64,000 bases of DNA, taken from assembly GCA_045627385.1 (NCBI GenBank), contig JAZQNO010000018.1, forward strand, positions 1 through 64,000. The letters run 5' to 3'. The translations under genes and the position numbers were made by a program. This document shows, one piece after another, positions 34,017 through 42,722 of the stretch. How positions within the stretch are numbered: position 1 is the first letter of the stretch; every line of letters begins with the position of its first letter. The stretch is from UBA1757 sp045627385. Lineage in GTDB: Bacteria > Bacteroidota > Bacteroidia > Bacteroidales > UBA1402. The notes beneath the pieces were generated by a model that was not told the DNA's origin, did not search any database, and worked only from the letters and a program-made list of their open reading frames with translations.

Positions 34017-35612
34017 CTATGGCTCCACAAAACGGAACGATTCGCCGTCGAACAGGCCCTTGTCGGTCAGTTTGAGCTTTGGAATCACCGGCAGAGCCAT
34101 AAAACTGAGCGTAATGAAGGGCGACTGAAAGCGGCAGCCGCTGCGATGCGCCACCTCTTCGAGCCGGAGATTGGCCTCGGACAGTTCTTCGCCCGAAAGG
34201 GTCGACAGGATGCCGCCCACCGGCAAGGGCAATTGTACCACTTCCTCGCCGTCTGTAGCCGCGATGCCTCCCCGCATATTCACCACGCGATTGATCATAT
34301 CCCTTATCTTTTCATCGTCGGAACCCACAGCGATGATGTTGTGGCAGTCGTGGGCGACGGTCTGAGCTATGGCTCCGCAGGTAATTCCGAAACCGCGCAC
34401 ATAGGCCACCTGAGGCTTGGCCCCAGGCCTATAGCGGTTGTAGGTGACCAGTTTCTGCGAATGGGCATCGAGCGGCCCATCGTATCGGCCCGTCAGCAGG
34501 GAGCCGTCCGTGGCGACGATCTGCGGCACACAGACGCCCTGGCCGACCTTACAGGCAATGTCTTCGACCCCAATGGGCAAGGCAGCAAAACGGCTGTATT
34601 CTTCCTTCAATTTGAGACGGCAGCTCGGGGCATCGGTCTGCCGTACGCCTCCGATCCAGGTGTCAAGCACCTCAAAATCGGGCGAAAGGCTGGATAGTGC
34701 AATGAAATCGGCCCGGTCGCCCTTCTGCAGCAGACCGCAAGGCAGTCCGTAATGGCGCACCGGATGGAGGCAAGCCATGCGCAGCACATCCATCACCGGA
34801 TAGCCGTTGGCGATGGCCCGACGGACGAGTCTGTCGATGTGTCCGCGCATCAGGTCGGTCGGATGAGAATCGTCGGTGCAGAACATCAGCCGGTCGGGAC
34901 ACTCGGCCACCAGAGGCGAGAGCGCCTGGTAATTCTTGGCGGCAGAGCCCTCGCGGATAAGTACTTTCATACCACAGGCCACCGCGTCGCGGGCCTCATC
35001 CAGCTGGGAACATTCGTGATCGGTGCCGATGCCTGCCGCCGCATATCTGGCCCGGTCTTCACCACGCAGTCCGGGCGCATGGCCGTCGATGGGTTTGCCC
35101 GCTTCACGGGCTGCAGCTATCTTGGCCATCACCTCGGGGTCGGCAAAGAGCACGCCAGGGTAATTCATCATCTCTGAGAGCATGAAGATATCGTCGCGCT
35201 TCAGCAGAGAGCCCACCGCGACACTGTCCAAGACCGCCCCACCTTCCTCGATGTCGGTGCTGCAGCTCGGCACACAACTGGGTGCTCCGAAAGCAAAATG
35301 GAAATCGGTTTGGCGGGCATTGTCGAGCATGAGTTCCACACCTGCCACACCCAACACATTGGCAATCTCGTGAGGATCGCACACGGCTCCCACCGTGCCG
35401 TGCCGCTTGGCGATACGCGCAAACTCGGCCGGCAACATCATGGAACTCTCGATGTGCACATGCGCATCCACGAATCCGGGTAAGAGGTAGGGAGCCTCCG
35501 ACCGCACTTCGCAAGGGCTGATGCGCGCAATCGCGCCGTCTCTGACCTCAACCTCCGCGTCGCGCACGGTCCCGGCCACCAAGTCCACCACATGTCCTTT
35601 AATTGTCTGCAT
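34017..35612 (-). CDS. ade: Adenine deaminase
   Basis: 531 residues; converts adenine to hypoxanthine and ammonia in purine salvage. Amidohydrolase motifs are present: LLPGFVDAHVHIESSMM (metal HxH) near residue 44, AVCDPHEIANVLG near 95, DGHAPGL near 176, and FCTDDSHPTD (metal Asp) near 245. The C-terminal beta domain has the usual VAHDCHNIIAVG segment. The length is normal. It is probably cytoplasmic, single-gene, with no purine operon around it; the PCMD lipoprotein gene lies 32 bp upstream on the same strand, so cotranscription is possible. Confidence 0.95.
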   Translation of the reverse strand: MQTIKGHVVDLVAGTVRDAEVEVRDGAIARISPCEVRSEAPYLLPGFVDAHVHIESSMMLPAEFARIAKRHGTVGAVCDPHEIANVLGVAGVELMLDNARQTDFHFAFGAPSCVPSCSTDIEEGGAVLDSVAVGSLLKRDDIFMLSEMMNYPGVLFADPEVMAKIAAAREAGKPIDGHAPGLRGEDRARYAAAGIGTDHECSQLDEARDAVACGMKVLIREGSAAKNYQALSPLVAECPDRLMFCTDDSHPTDLMRGHIDRLVRRAIANGYPVMDVLRMACLHPVRHYGLPCGLLQKGDRADFIALSSLSPDFEVLDTWIGGVRQTDAPSCRLKLKEEYSRFAALPIGVEDIACKVGQGVCVPQIVATDGSLLTGRYDGPLDAHSQKLVTYNRYRPGAKPQVAYVRGFGITCGAIAQTVAHDCHNIIAVGSDDEKIRDMINRVVNMRGGIAATDGEEVVQLPLPVGGILSTLSGEELSEANLRLEEVAHRSGCRFQSPFITLSFMALPVIPKLKLTDKGLFDGESFRFVEP

Positions 35613-35644
35613 ATCCTTCCGTTAGAGAGCTATTCGCACAGCAT

Positions 35645-36547
35645 TTATTCGTAGAGTAATTCGAAACTGTCGAGGTAGAGCCGGCTGGAGGTGCTGCCCG
35701 TGAAGTAGTCACCGAAGCGGCTAGAAGCGCAGGAAACGATGATGTGCGTCGGGGTGCTTGTGAAATCCGTATAATCGAGAGGCAAAGTGACCTGCGTCCA
35801 TTCCGTGGCCGCCTCGCTGGCCGACCTGACGAATTCACCGTAGGCAATGGTCTCGGGCAGATTGCGATAATCCCAGAAGGTGGATTTGTCGGTAGTGTTC
35901 ACCTGCACCGGACAGTTCACGCTGCCACCGTAGCCATCCTTTCCTCCCTTCCAGGTGCCCAGCGCCACCATTACCTTGCACTGGTCCTCGTCGCCCAACT
36001 TGGCCGGAGCGTCGCTTTGAGCGTAATTGATGGTGCCTCCGAGATATTTGTACCAAAAGCGAACCGCCTTGGGACGTCCCGTGAAAGGTCGGCCGAAATT
36101 CACCTTGCCACCTCTGAGACCCACCGTTTCCACATATGTTCCGGTGAACAGATTGCCCGCCGCGAACTTCACCACCACATATTTCGATTCGAGCCGCGCC
36201 GACTTGCAGGAACCAATGCTGTCGGGGACATCTTCGCTTGAATAACACAAAGCCGCATTTGAACCCAAAGCCGTGGTGGCACAGCTGCCGCTGTCCCAAA
36301 ACTTATTTTTCAGAGACGGCTCGACGGCTTCCGGATCGTAGAAGCTCACATATTTCTTGCTGTCGCAATGGCTGGTCACCTCGAAACCGCCGTTCGGCAA
36401 TTGGGGCTCCACTTCCGTCACAGGTTCGGGCAGTCCGCTGTTTTCATATCCTCCCGCAGGCGAATCTTCGCTGCACGAGGCCCACAGTCCGAGGGCCAAT
36501 GTGAAGGCGACTGTCCTGCAGATGGCATGTTGGCTATAGTTCTTCAT
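35645..36547 (-). CDS. PCMD-type surface lipoprotein (putative carbohydrate metabolism domain)
   Basis: About 300 residues from ATG 36547, which gives a lipoprotein signal (ALGLWASC, Cys at about 24); the ATG at 36580 lies upstream of the -7 element's far end. After a P/E-rich linker, the beta-rich domain reads LPNGGFEVTSHCDSKKYVSFYDPE, ARLESKYVVVKFAAGNLFTG, FGRPFTGRPKAVRFWYKY and THIIVSCASSRFGDYFTGSTSSRLYLDSFEL. This is the PCMD (PF13201-like) fold common in Bacteroidales surface proteins, probably carbohydrate-binding. The function is unknown. Confidence 0.8.
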   Translation of the reverse strand: MKNYSQHAICRTVAFTLALGLWASCSEDSPAGGYENSGLPEPVTEVEPQLPNGGFEVTSHCDSKKYVSFYDPEAVEPSLKNKFWDSGSCATTALGSNAALCYSSEDVPDSIGSCKSARLESKYVVVKFAAGNLFTGTYVETVGLRGGKVNFGRPFTGRPKAVRFWYKYLGGTINYAQSDAPAKLGDEDQCKVMVALGTWKGGKDGYGGSVNCPVQVNTTDKSTFWDYRNLPETIAYGEFVRSASEAATEWTQVTLPLDYTDFTSTPTHIIVSCASSRFGDYFTGSTSSRLYLDSFELLYE

Positions 36548-36577
36548 TGTTCTGAACGATAAACAGGTTTTCTGTTG

Positions 36578-36585
36578 CAAAGATA
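36578..36585 (-). promoter_or_regulatory. -7 element of the PCMD gene
   Basis: Minus-strand TATCTTTG matches TAnnTTTG, about 31 bp upstream of the ATG at 36547. No clear -33 element. Confidence 0.45.
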
Positions 36586-36692
36586 CGCGCTCCGTTTTTG
36601 AATGTCCATAAGCCGCCGGAACTTTTTCAAAGGCATTTCCAATGTTTATACATTTTCCACAGTTTGTGCACGGATGTTATCGTTAACGGCAT

Positions 36693-36723
36693 ATTGCATT
36701 TCAAACAGATTTTCGTATTTTTG
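36693..36723 (+). promoter_or_regulatory. Promoter of the giant lipoprotein gene
   Basis: ATTG (36693-36696), 19-bp spacer, TATTTTTG (36716-36723). It supports the ATG at 36751, about 28 bp downstream, over longer upstream readings. Confidence 0.5.
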
Positions 36724-36750
36724 CTTGTTTTTAGTTCACTCTCAAAAGTC

Positions 36751-39700
36751 ATGAAAAAGTCCCAGCCCTCACTGAGCCCGCTGATGCCGAATCTGAAACC
36801 GGCACTGCGGCTGGTATTCCTCCTGACGCTTCTGCTCGGGATGACGGCCTGCGGAGAAGACACTCCCGGAGGCGACGGGCCGGAACCCGGGCCCGTTGAG
36901 CCGCAGAGCCAGTGGTATATTCGCGTCAGCCATCCGTGGGTCAGCTACCACCAGCCCATGAACATCAAGGCCGACGGTACCTTCGAAGGCTTCCGCAGCG
37001 CCGACCTCAAAGTGGAGACCAACATGTCGGAGTGGGGCATCGAACCCGACACCGCCCAGTGGTACAGCACCCAGAAAGGCGAAAACATCGTTTATGTCTA
37101 TTTCACTCCCAACGACACCTCGCTCGAGCGCAGCGCCGGCATTGTGGTCTACGGCATCGAGGGAGACATCCGCTGCACCGACACGATGCGGCTGGTGCAG
37201 GAAGCCGGCGACGCCCGCGTCATGCTCGACAGCATCGCGTTTGACGTACCCAACAGCACCATGGTGCTTCCTCAAAGCGCCGCTGCAAGCATTTCCGGTT
37301 TCGACGAAGCCAACGGCAACTATTATTTCGCCGACGGCACTCTTCCATCGGTTTTTTCCGGCGACAAAAGCTACATCCTCAGTCCCAACGTCACACAAGC
37401 CACCCCCAACGGAATATGCGGCCAGTATTACCTCACCAAAGACGCTGAGGGACGCGACTGCATGCACGTCATTCCCGTACCCCTTGAAAATGTCATCAGC
37501 CATCTGGACATCAGCGACAAAGTCGTCGACCTGGGCAGCCATGTGGTCGAAATCAGAGACGCCGGAGGAAAGGCACTCAAGTATGTCACCACCAAGGCTT
37601 CCGGCTCGGACCATATCGACATCAGCATTCCCAAGACCACGTTCCACAACATCGACCAGACGCTGCTGGTGACGGCCGCCGTGGGCATGTCGCTCTCCAT
37701 GAAGATGAATCTGCAGATAGGCGACGGCAGTCTGGACTATTTTTCCGTCATCATCGACCCCGACGTGACACTCGATTTGGAGATGGACGCCAGTGTGAGC
37801 CAGTCGTTTGTAGACGAGTCGTACCCCTTCTTCACGGTGCTGTGCGGAGCGTTTGCCGTAGGGCCGGTGGTCATCACGCCGCTGATCGAGTTTTCGCTGG
37901 TCATCGGAGCCGAGGGTAAGGTGGGCATGAAAGCCGGCATCCGCTACGAGAACAATTCGGGCATCATTTTCACCTATCAGCGCGGTCAGGGCAGCGATTA
38001 TGCCTTGAGAGAGAACACGGCCGGAAACCAGAAAAACAAGACCGACCTCTCGGGCAGCGTCTATATCGAAGGCAGCATCAGCTGCGGGCTGGACGAGAGC
38101 ATTGGCTTGGGCGTCTACGGCACCATTCTCTATGCCACGGCAGGCATACAGGAAAGGGTCAAATGCACGGCCAACATCAGCGCCGACATCGACAAGCTGG
38201 TCAAAGATCCCGATTTTCTGTACAGCACGGGGCTGTTGTTCAGCACCGACGTCACGCTGCAGGGAGTGGCCGCCCTCAAGTCGCTGGGGGCCTCGCTTTC
38301 CGATGTGAAGACACTGGAAAAACCTTATCGGCTCGATTCGATGTTCCTGTTTCCGAAGATGGAAGTGATTGAAGCCGACGTGAGCGGACGGCAGGCCCAT
38401 CTGGAGATGGAAGTGGCCAACGATCTGCTGTTGCCGCTGGGCGTGGGCATCGACATGTATTGCGTGGAGCCCGGAGACAGACTCTACGACAAGGGTGTCA
38501 GCGCCGCATGGGAGATTGACGACTCGTATTTCGTGGGCAGCTATACGCTGGGCGAACAGTATCGGGTGGACCCCGTCAAAAGCCGCATCGGCAGAGACGG
38601 AAGCACTCCAGTGAACGTCTTCGGCACGACCGTTTCGCTGGGCACGCCCTCTGGACTGTACATTGTGCGGCCCTTCGTGAGCTACAACAACACCCGCCTG
38701 GAAGACAAGTCCTACAACGGCACGGCCGTTTTCTATGCCGAATCGGGCTGCGAGGAGGTATTTCGCAAAGTGCTGCTCGACATCGCCCAGTCCATCGACG
38801 TGGCCGACAGGCCAGCCGGATGGTGCTCCGACGCTCCGATTGTGAGCTGGAAGGGCGTGAGCATCGACTACGACAGCGACAAGACTCCGGTCATGTCGGT
38901 AGATTTGAGCGGATCCAACGCCAAGGGTGTCGTTCGGGTGGGCAGCCATACCGACGGCAGCAAGTGCCTGTGGAAACTGTACAACACCGTCAGTTATGAC
39001 AGTCCGTCGGCTCCGATTGACGGTCTCGACATTTCCGACCCCAATTTCGACGGATTCGACTGGATCATCCACCGTCAACTTGAAACGCTCAGACTCAATG
39101 TGAACCGAAACTGCGAGGCTCTTGCCGTCCTGCTGAACGCGAAGCCGCAGACCGAAGTGAGTTCCGATGTCATGGACAAGCTCAAATCGCTGGAACTTTA
39201 CGGGGCCAATCCCTGGTTCTCGGCTTTCCGCACGTCTCCCTCGGACAGGCTCAACTATCGGGCCCCTTCATTTCCTGCTCTGGAAAAGTTTTCCTGTCTG
39301 GGCGAAAGCAGTTTGAGTTCGCTCACGCTGACCGAAGTGCCGACGCTGCGGGAGGTGGTTGTGGAGAAGGCCGGACAGATTACAGAGTTCGTCTTCAAAG
39401 GCGAAGAGGAACTGTTTGAATTGTACGATGTGGACCAGTACCATAATCTGCAAACGCTGAAGGTGACCAACGAAACGGCCGATGCCGTCTACACCATCAG
39501 CGACTTGAAGAAGTTGACCCGCCTGGACATAACGGGAAAACGGCAACGGAAAGTTTCCGTCGAAAGGTGTTTCCCGCAGGATTTCGAACTGGCCGTCTAT
39601 CCGGAGGGTACCACTTTTTCGAATGCGAACTGGCTGAACGGAACATCGGTGTTGGAAATCAAGGAATGCAATCTGAAGAAACTGTGGGTAAATGTTGCCA

Positions 39701-40131
39701 TCGATACCGTCATCGTGACTGACTGCCAACGGATAGTCAATGTCGACATAGAAACATACAGTGGCAAAGTCAGTGACCTGCGGCTGGTGAATCTGCCCTT
39801 GCTGGAGAAGTTCTATGCCCGTGATTGCGGACTGAAGTCGTTCGAACTGTCCAACTTGCCTTCTCTGTTCTCCTTCGACATTTCGGAGAATCATAGTTTG
39901 CCGCGGCAGCCGGTTCCGGCCTTGTTCGACGAGGTGAGGATGCGACGCTACAATGCAGGCGAGAGCCATTATTACGACCTAGGCTACGATACCGCCTACG
40001 ATTACATTTCGAAGTCGGAATACACCGATGTGGATTGGGGATTCTACTATCCCGACGAGCCCGATTGCGGCTACCACTGGTCGCCCGAAAGGCTGGGCCT
40101 GTCCAACCCCGACCACTTGACTTGGCCCTGA
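36751..40131 (+). CDS. Giant lipoprotein with BACON-like and LRR-like regions
   Basis: 1126 residues. Signal with lipobox MTAC (Cys at about 34) after a positively charged start. Residues about 55-155 resemble a BACON domain (VETNMSEWGIEPDTAQWYS...VYVYFTPNDTS...DTMRLVQEAG), a module linked to carbohydrate or mucin binding. A middle section (about 180-700) is beta-rich with many glycine residues and no recognised family. From about 770 to the end, degenerate leucine-rich repeats appear (LKSLELYGANPW, FPALEKFSCLGE, LSSLTLTEVPTLREVVVEKAG, LTRLDITGK, VSDLRLVNLPLLEKFYARDCG, LKSFELSNLPSLFSFDISEN). The likely place is the cell surface, as an adhesin or glycan binder. It is followed after 24 bp by a polysaccharide flippase gene. 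Confidence 0.75.
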   Translation: MKKSQPSLSPLMPNLKPALRLVFLLTLLLGMTACGEDTPGGDGPEPGPVEPQSQWYIRVSHPWVSYHQPMNIKADGTFEGFRSADLKVETNMSEWGIEPDTAQWYSTQKGENIVYVYFTPNDTSLERSAGIVVYGIEGDIRCTDTMRLVQEAGDARVMLDSIAFDVPNSTMVLPQSAAASISGFDEANGNYYFADGTLPSVFSGDKSYILSPNVTQATPNGICGQYYLTKDAEGRDCMHVIPVPLENVISHLDISDKVVDLGSHVVEIRDAGGKALKYVTTKASGSDHIDISIPKTTFHNIDQTLLVTAAVGMSLSMKMNLQIGDGSLDYFSVIIDPDVTLDLEMDASVSQSFVDESYPFFTVLCGAFAVGPVVITPLIEFSLVIGAEGKVGMKAGIRYENNSGIIFTYQRGQGSDYALRENTAGNQKNKTDLSGSVYIEGSISCGLDESIGLGVYGTILYATAGIQERVKCTANISADIDKLVKDPDFLYSTGLLFSTDVTLQGVAALKSLGASLSDVKTLEKPYRLDSMFLFPKMEVIEADVSGRQAHLEMEVANDLLLPLGVGIDMYCVEPGDRLYDKGVSAAWEIDDSYFVGSYTLGEQYRVDPVKSRIGRDGSTPVNVFGTTVSLGTPSGLYIVRPFVSYNNTRLEDKSYNGTAVFYAESGCEEVFRKVLLDIAQSIDVADRPAGWCSDAPIVSWKGVSIDYDSDKTPVMSVDLSGSNAKGVVRVGSHTDGSKCLWKLYNTVSYDSPSAPIDGLDISDPNFDGFDWIIHRQLETLRLNVNRNCEALAVLLNAKPQTEVSSDVMDKLKSLELYGANPWFSAFRTSPSDRLNYRAPSFPALEKFSCLGESSLSSLTLTEVPTLREVVVEKAGQITEFVFKGEEELFELYDVDQYHNLQTLKVTNETADAVYTISDLKKLTRLDITGKRQRKVSVERCFPQDFELAVYPEGTTFSNANWLNGTSVLEIKECNLKKLWVNVAIDTVIVTDCQRIVNVDIETYSGKVSDLRLVNLPLLEKFYARDCGLKSFELSNLPSLFSFDISENHSLPRQPVPALFDEVRMRRYNAGESHYYDLGYDTAYDYISKSEYTDVDWGFYYPDEPDCGYHWSPERLGLSNPDHLTWP

Positions 40132-40155
40132 CAATGACATTTTACAACGGTAAGG

Positions 40156-41508
40156 ATGATGCGTTTTTTCAAGGGTGATGCCCGTACGGTGCGGGCCAGA
40201 AAGAACATCGGGGCATCGGCTCTCATCAAAGGGGCCGACATGCTGGTGTATTTTCTGCTGGTGCCGCTGTCCATAGGCTATCTCAACAAATACGAATACG
40301 GCATCTGGCTGACGTTGAATTCTTTCCTTTCGTGGATCAACTATTTCGACATCGGTCTAGGCAGCGGTCTGAGGAACAAACTGGCCATTGCCATGGCCAA
40401 CGACGACAAGGAGCGGGCACGCGCCTATGTGAGCACCACATTCTTGATGCTTATCGGGCTGATGTTGGTGATTTTCCTGCTGTTCGCACTATTGGTGAAC
40501 CGCCTCGACTGGTTCTCGCTGCTGAACGTGTCGGAGGAAATCGTGCCCAATCTCAAGGAAATCATCGTGGTGTCGTTTGCCTTCTTCTGTCTGAATTTCA
40601 TTCTCAAATTCATCGGCAATGTCTATCAGGCGCTGCAGTTGCCGGCGGTGACCACGGGCCTGACCTTCGGCGGACATCTGCTGTCACTGCTGGTGATTTT
40701 CGTCCTCACGCGGACGGTGGTACCGGGTTCGATCTTCTGGGTGGCGCTGGTCTATTCGGCGGCTCCACCGATGGTCTACGCCATTGCCTATCCGGTCACA
40801 TTCTGCCGGCTGTTTCGTTTTCTCTCGCCTTCGATAAGGTATTTCCGCAAAGACAGTCTCAAGGAGGTCTTTTCGCTGAGTGTGGGATTTTTCATGCTTC
40901 AGATTGCGGGACTGGTGCTGTTCACTTTTTCCAATCTGATCATTTCCAAGATGTTCGGTCCGGAGGAGGTGACGCCTTACAACATTGTGTACCGATATTT
41001 CAGTGTGATTCCCATTCTGATGACGGTGATTCTTTCGCCGATGTGGTCGGCTGCGACCGATGCCTACGAACGTCGTGACCTGGCTTGGATCGTACGCAGC
41101 AACAGCCGGGTACGCCGCATTCTCTATGCCACGGCGGTGCTGCTGGCGATGATGGTGCTTTGTGACAAATGGGTATATCACATTTGGATCGACCTGTGGG
41201 TGGACGAGCCGGTGACGATTCCGTCCGGGCTTTCGCTGTTCATGGCGCTGTATGTGTTCATCTACACTTGGAGTCTGAGCTTTTCGAACTATCTCAACGG
41301 TATGGGGGCGTTGCGTCTGCAGTCGATCCATACGGTGTTTGCTGCTGTCATTTTCGTGCCGCTCTGTTATTGGCTGGGCACGCGCATGGGTGTGGCGGGC
41401 ATTGTGGCCGGCATGTGTCTGACTTACCTGCCGGGGGCCGTGCTGAACACGATTCAGTTCGGTCTGCTCATGAAAGGCCGCGCCCGCGGAATTTTCGCCA
41501 TCAAGTAG
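40156..41508 (+). CDS. Polysaccharide/oligosaccharide flippase (Wzx-type, MOP superfamily)
   Basis: 450 residues, twelve or more hydrophobic helices. The N-terminus RKNIGASALIKGADMLVYFLLVPLSIGYLNKYEYGIWLTLNSFLSW is typical of flippases that move lipid-linked glycans across the inner membrane. GLGSGLRNKLAIAMANDD is a conserved loop after helix 2. There are no glycosyltransferases or O-antigen genes nearby; the gene stands between a surface lipoprotein and a convergent repair gene. ATG 40159 is an equally good start. Family is secure, cargo unknown. Confidence 0.88.
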   Translation: MMRFFKGDARTVRARKNIGASALIKGADMLVYFLLVPLSIGYLNKYEYGIWLTLNSFLSWINYFDIGLGSGLRNKLAIAMANDDKERARAYVSTTFLMLIGLMLVIFLLFALLVNRLDWFSLLNVSEEIVPNLKEIIVVSFAFFCLNFILKFIGNVYQALQLPAVTTGLTFGGHLLSLLVIFVLTRTVVPGSIFWVALVYSAAPPMVYAIAYPVTFCRLFRFLSPSIRYFRKDSLKEVFSLSVGFFMLQIAGLVLFTFSNLIISKMFGPEEVTPYNIVYRYFSVIPILMTVILSPMWSAATDAYERRDLAWIVRSNSRVRRILYATAVLLAMMVLCDKWVYHIWIDLWVDEPVTIPSGLSLFMALYVFIYTWSLSFSNYLNGMGALRLQSIHTVFAAVIFVPLCYWLGTRMGVAGIVAGMCLTYLPGAVLNTIQFGLLMKGRARGIFAIK

Positions 41509-41550
41509 CTGATTCTTCCGTCCGGGAAAAGGGAAAACGCCGTTTCTGAA

Positions 41551-42261
41551 TCAACGCATCAATCGTTTCCGTTCCTCCTCCGGAAATTTTTCTATGGCAT
41601 ATCTGAGCATGGTACGCGGCATGCGGGGAGCATTGGCCTCCAACCAGTGCCTCAGTCTGTCCGTATCGCGTTTGCCTGCCTCTCTGAGCAGCCAGCCGAC
41701 GGCTTTCTGAAGAAGGTCGTGGAGGGGCGGGCGCTTGTCCAAAAAGAGTTCTGCAATGGCGTAGGTATCGTCCAGTTCGCCGTTTCGGATGAACTGCATC
41801 GTCGAGACGATGCCAATCCTTTGTTCCCATAGGGTCCTGCCGTCTCTGGCCAATTCGTAGAGCGGGGTCCTGTCTTTGTCCAGAAGCCATCTGCCCAATA
41901 TCTCATAGCAGCTGAGGTCGACCAGATCCCAGTTGTTGACAAATTCCGTATGCTTGAGGTAAAAGTCTACGCAGCGTTTCTGAAACGTCGGATCGTTCTT
42001 TGCGTGGCTGAACTGCCGGACAAGGGTCAGCAAGGCGGCTAGCCTGACTTCGTGGTACTCGCTGCAGATGCATTCTTCCAAACTGTCCCAGTCTGTCTGT
42101 TTCCAGCATTCTTTGACGACGGTTCTTGTCACGGGGACTTTTATGCCTAGGAATTTGTCGCCTTCGCCGTACTGTCCGGGGCCTGTCTTGAAAAAGCGCG
42201 ACAGTCCGGCGACTTGGGAGGAATCGCTTTTCGAAAGCATCTGTGTGAGAAGTCTGTTCAT
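41551..42261 (-). CDS. AlkD-like DNA alkylation repair protein
   Basis: 236 residues, all helical. HEAT-like repeats include FFKTGPGQYGEGDKFLGIKVPVTR near residue 25, EVRLAALLTLVRQF near 70, NNWDLVDLSCYEILGRWL near 113, and LHDLLQKAVGWLLREAGKRD near 180. The WD pair and KAVGWLLRE motif fit the AlkD family of DNA glycosylases, which release bulky alkylated bases such as 3- and 7-alkylpurines. Monocistronic, convergent with the flippase gene. Confidence 0.9.
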   Translation of the reverse strand: MNRLLTQMLSKSDSSQVAGLSRFFKTGPGQYGEGDKFLGIKVPVTRTVVKECWKQTDWDSLEECICSEYHEVRLAALLTLVRQFSHAKNDPTFQKRCVDFYLKHTEFVNNWDLVDLSCYEILGRWLLDKDRTPLYELARDGRTLWEQRIGIVSTMQFIRNGELDDTYAIAELFLDKRPPLHDLLQKAVGWLLREAGKRDTDRLRHWLEANAPRMPRTMLRYAIEKFPEEERKRLMR

Positions 42262-42292
42262 TGGGCTGGGTTTCGGTCGGTTTCGTTTGGAG

Positions 42293-42300
42293 CAAAGTTA
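42293..42300 (-). promoter_or_regulatory. -7 element of the AlkD-like gene
   Basis: Minus-strand TAACTTTG matches TAnnTTTG, about 32 bp upstream of the ATG at 42261. No good -33. Confidence 0.4.
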
Positions 42301-42328
42301 CGCAAATATGGTGAGTTCGTGAAACCGG

Positions 42329-42402
42329 CCTGTGCGGCGCGCTTCGCTCGACGCACAGGTCCCCGCTCTGCACCGGGATTGGCGGCGCGCTTCGCTCGCC
42401 GC
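42329..42402. repeat. GC-rich palindromic repeat pair
   Basis: GCGGCGCGCTTCGCTCG occurs at 42334-42350 and 42382-42398, 48 bp apart. Each copy sits in a hairpin: CCTGTGCG (42329-42336) with CGCACAGG (42352-42359), and GCGGCG (42382-42387) with CGCCGC (42397-42402). It looks like a small dispersed intergenic repeat. The region 42262-42570 holds no gene. Confidence 0.6.
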
Positions 42403-42451
42403 ACATCCCTCTCGCTCCCGCGGGGCCGCTTAAAGTCCGAGCAACAGACTC

Positions 42452-42476
42452 AGCCGGCCGTGGCCGGCTGGTTTTT
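42452..42476 (+). terminator. Plus-strand terminator-like hairpin
   Basis: AGCCGGCC-GT-GGCCGGCT is followed by GG and five T residues. It would stop transcripts entering from the left. No plus-strand gene lies close upstream, so its role is uncertain. Confidence 0.5.
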
Positions 42477-42526
42477 CTATGCCGGCCGCCCGCTTTCAAG
42501 CGAGCTTGAAGCGGGCGATTGGCATA

Positions 42527-42551
42527 GAAAAAGCCTCGCTTTCGCGAGGCT
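42527..42551 (-). terminator. Rho-independent terminator of tRNA-Ser
   Basis: On the minus strand AGCCTCGC-GAAA-GCGAGGCT is followed directly by TTTT. It lies 20 bp past the tRNA 3' end, a standard GNRA-loop terminator. Confidence 0.8.
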
Positions 42552-42570
42552 GAGTCTGTGGTTGGGCTTG

Positions 42571-42659
42571 CGGAAAGTGAGGGATTCGAACCCCCGATAC
42601 GACGTAATGCGTATGCCGCATTTCGAGTGCGGTCCGTTCGACCACTCCGGCAACTTTCC
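42571..42659 (-). tRNA. tRNA-Ser (anticodon CGA)
   Basis: Read on the minus strand, the acceptor stem GGAAAGT pairs with ACTTTCC and is followed by discriminator G. The anticodon stem CCGCA/TGCGG encloses loop CTCGAAA, giving anticodon CGA for UCG codons. A long class II variable arm (TACGCATTACGTCGTA, self-pairing) and TTCGAAT in the T loop confirm a serine tRNA. CCA is not encoded. It has its own promoter and terminator. Confidence 0.95.
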
Positions 42660-42691
42660 TTGTTTCAGGGTTCCTGGTCAGAGAACGGGCG

Positions 42692-42722
42692 CAAAGGTAC
42701 AGTATTTTTTTTATCACGCAAA
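42692..42722 (-). promoter_or_regulatory. Promoter of tRNA-Ser
   Basis: Minus strand: TTTG (42722-42719), 19-bp spacer, TACCTTTG (42699-42692). The -33 element overlaps the end of the cysteine synthase gene. Confidence 0.6.

Larger units (their letters stand above)
42444..42559. other. Nested cloverleaf-like inverted repeats in the tRNA-Ser 3' region
   Basis: Outer arms ACAGACTCAGCC (42444-42455) and GGCTGAGTCTGT (42548-42559) are perfectly complementary. Between them lie three further stems: AGCCGGCC/GGCCGGCT (42452-42469), TTTTTCTATGCC/GGCATAGAAAAA (42472-42483 and 42521-42532) extended by GCCCGCTTTCAAG/CTTGAAGCGGGC, and AGCCTCGC/GCGAGGCT (42532-42551). The arms overlap, so alternative folds compete. 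Confidence 0.7.

Noticed and set aside
36598..36750. Longer N-terminus (51 extra residues) for the giant lipoprotein
   Set aside because: It crosses the promoter element at 36716-36723 and would bury the lipoprotein signal.
42329..42402. CRISPR array
   Set aside because: Only two repeat units, each self-palindromic, and no cas genes in the window.
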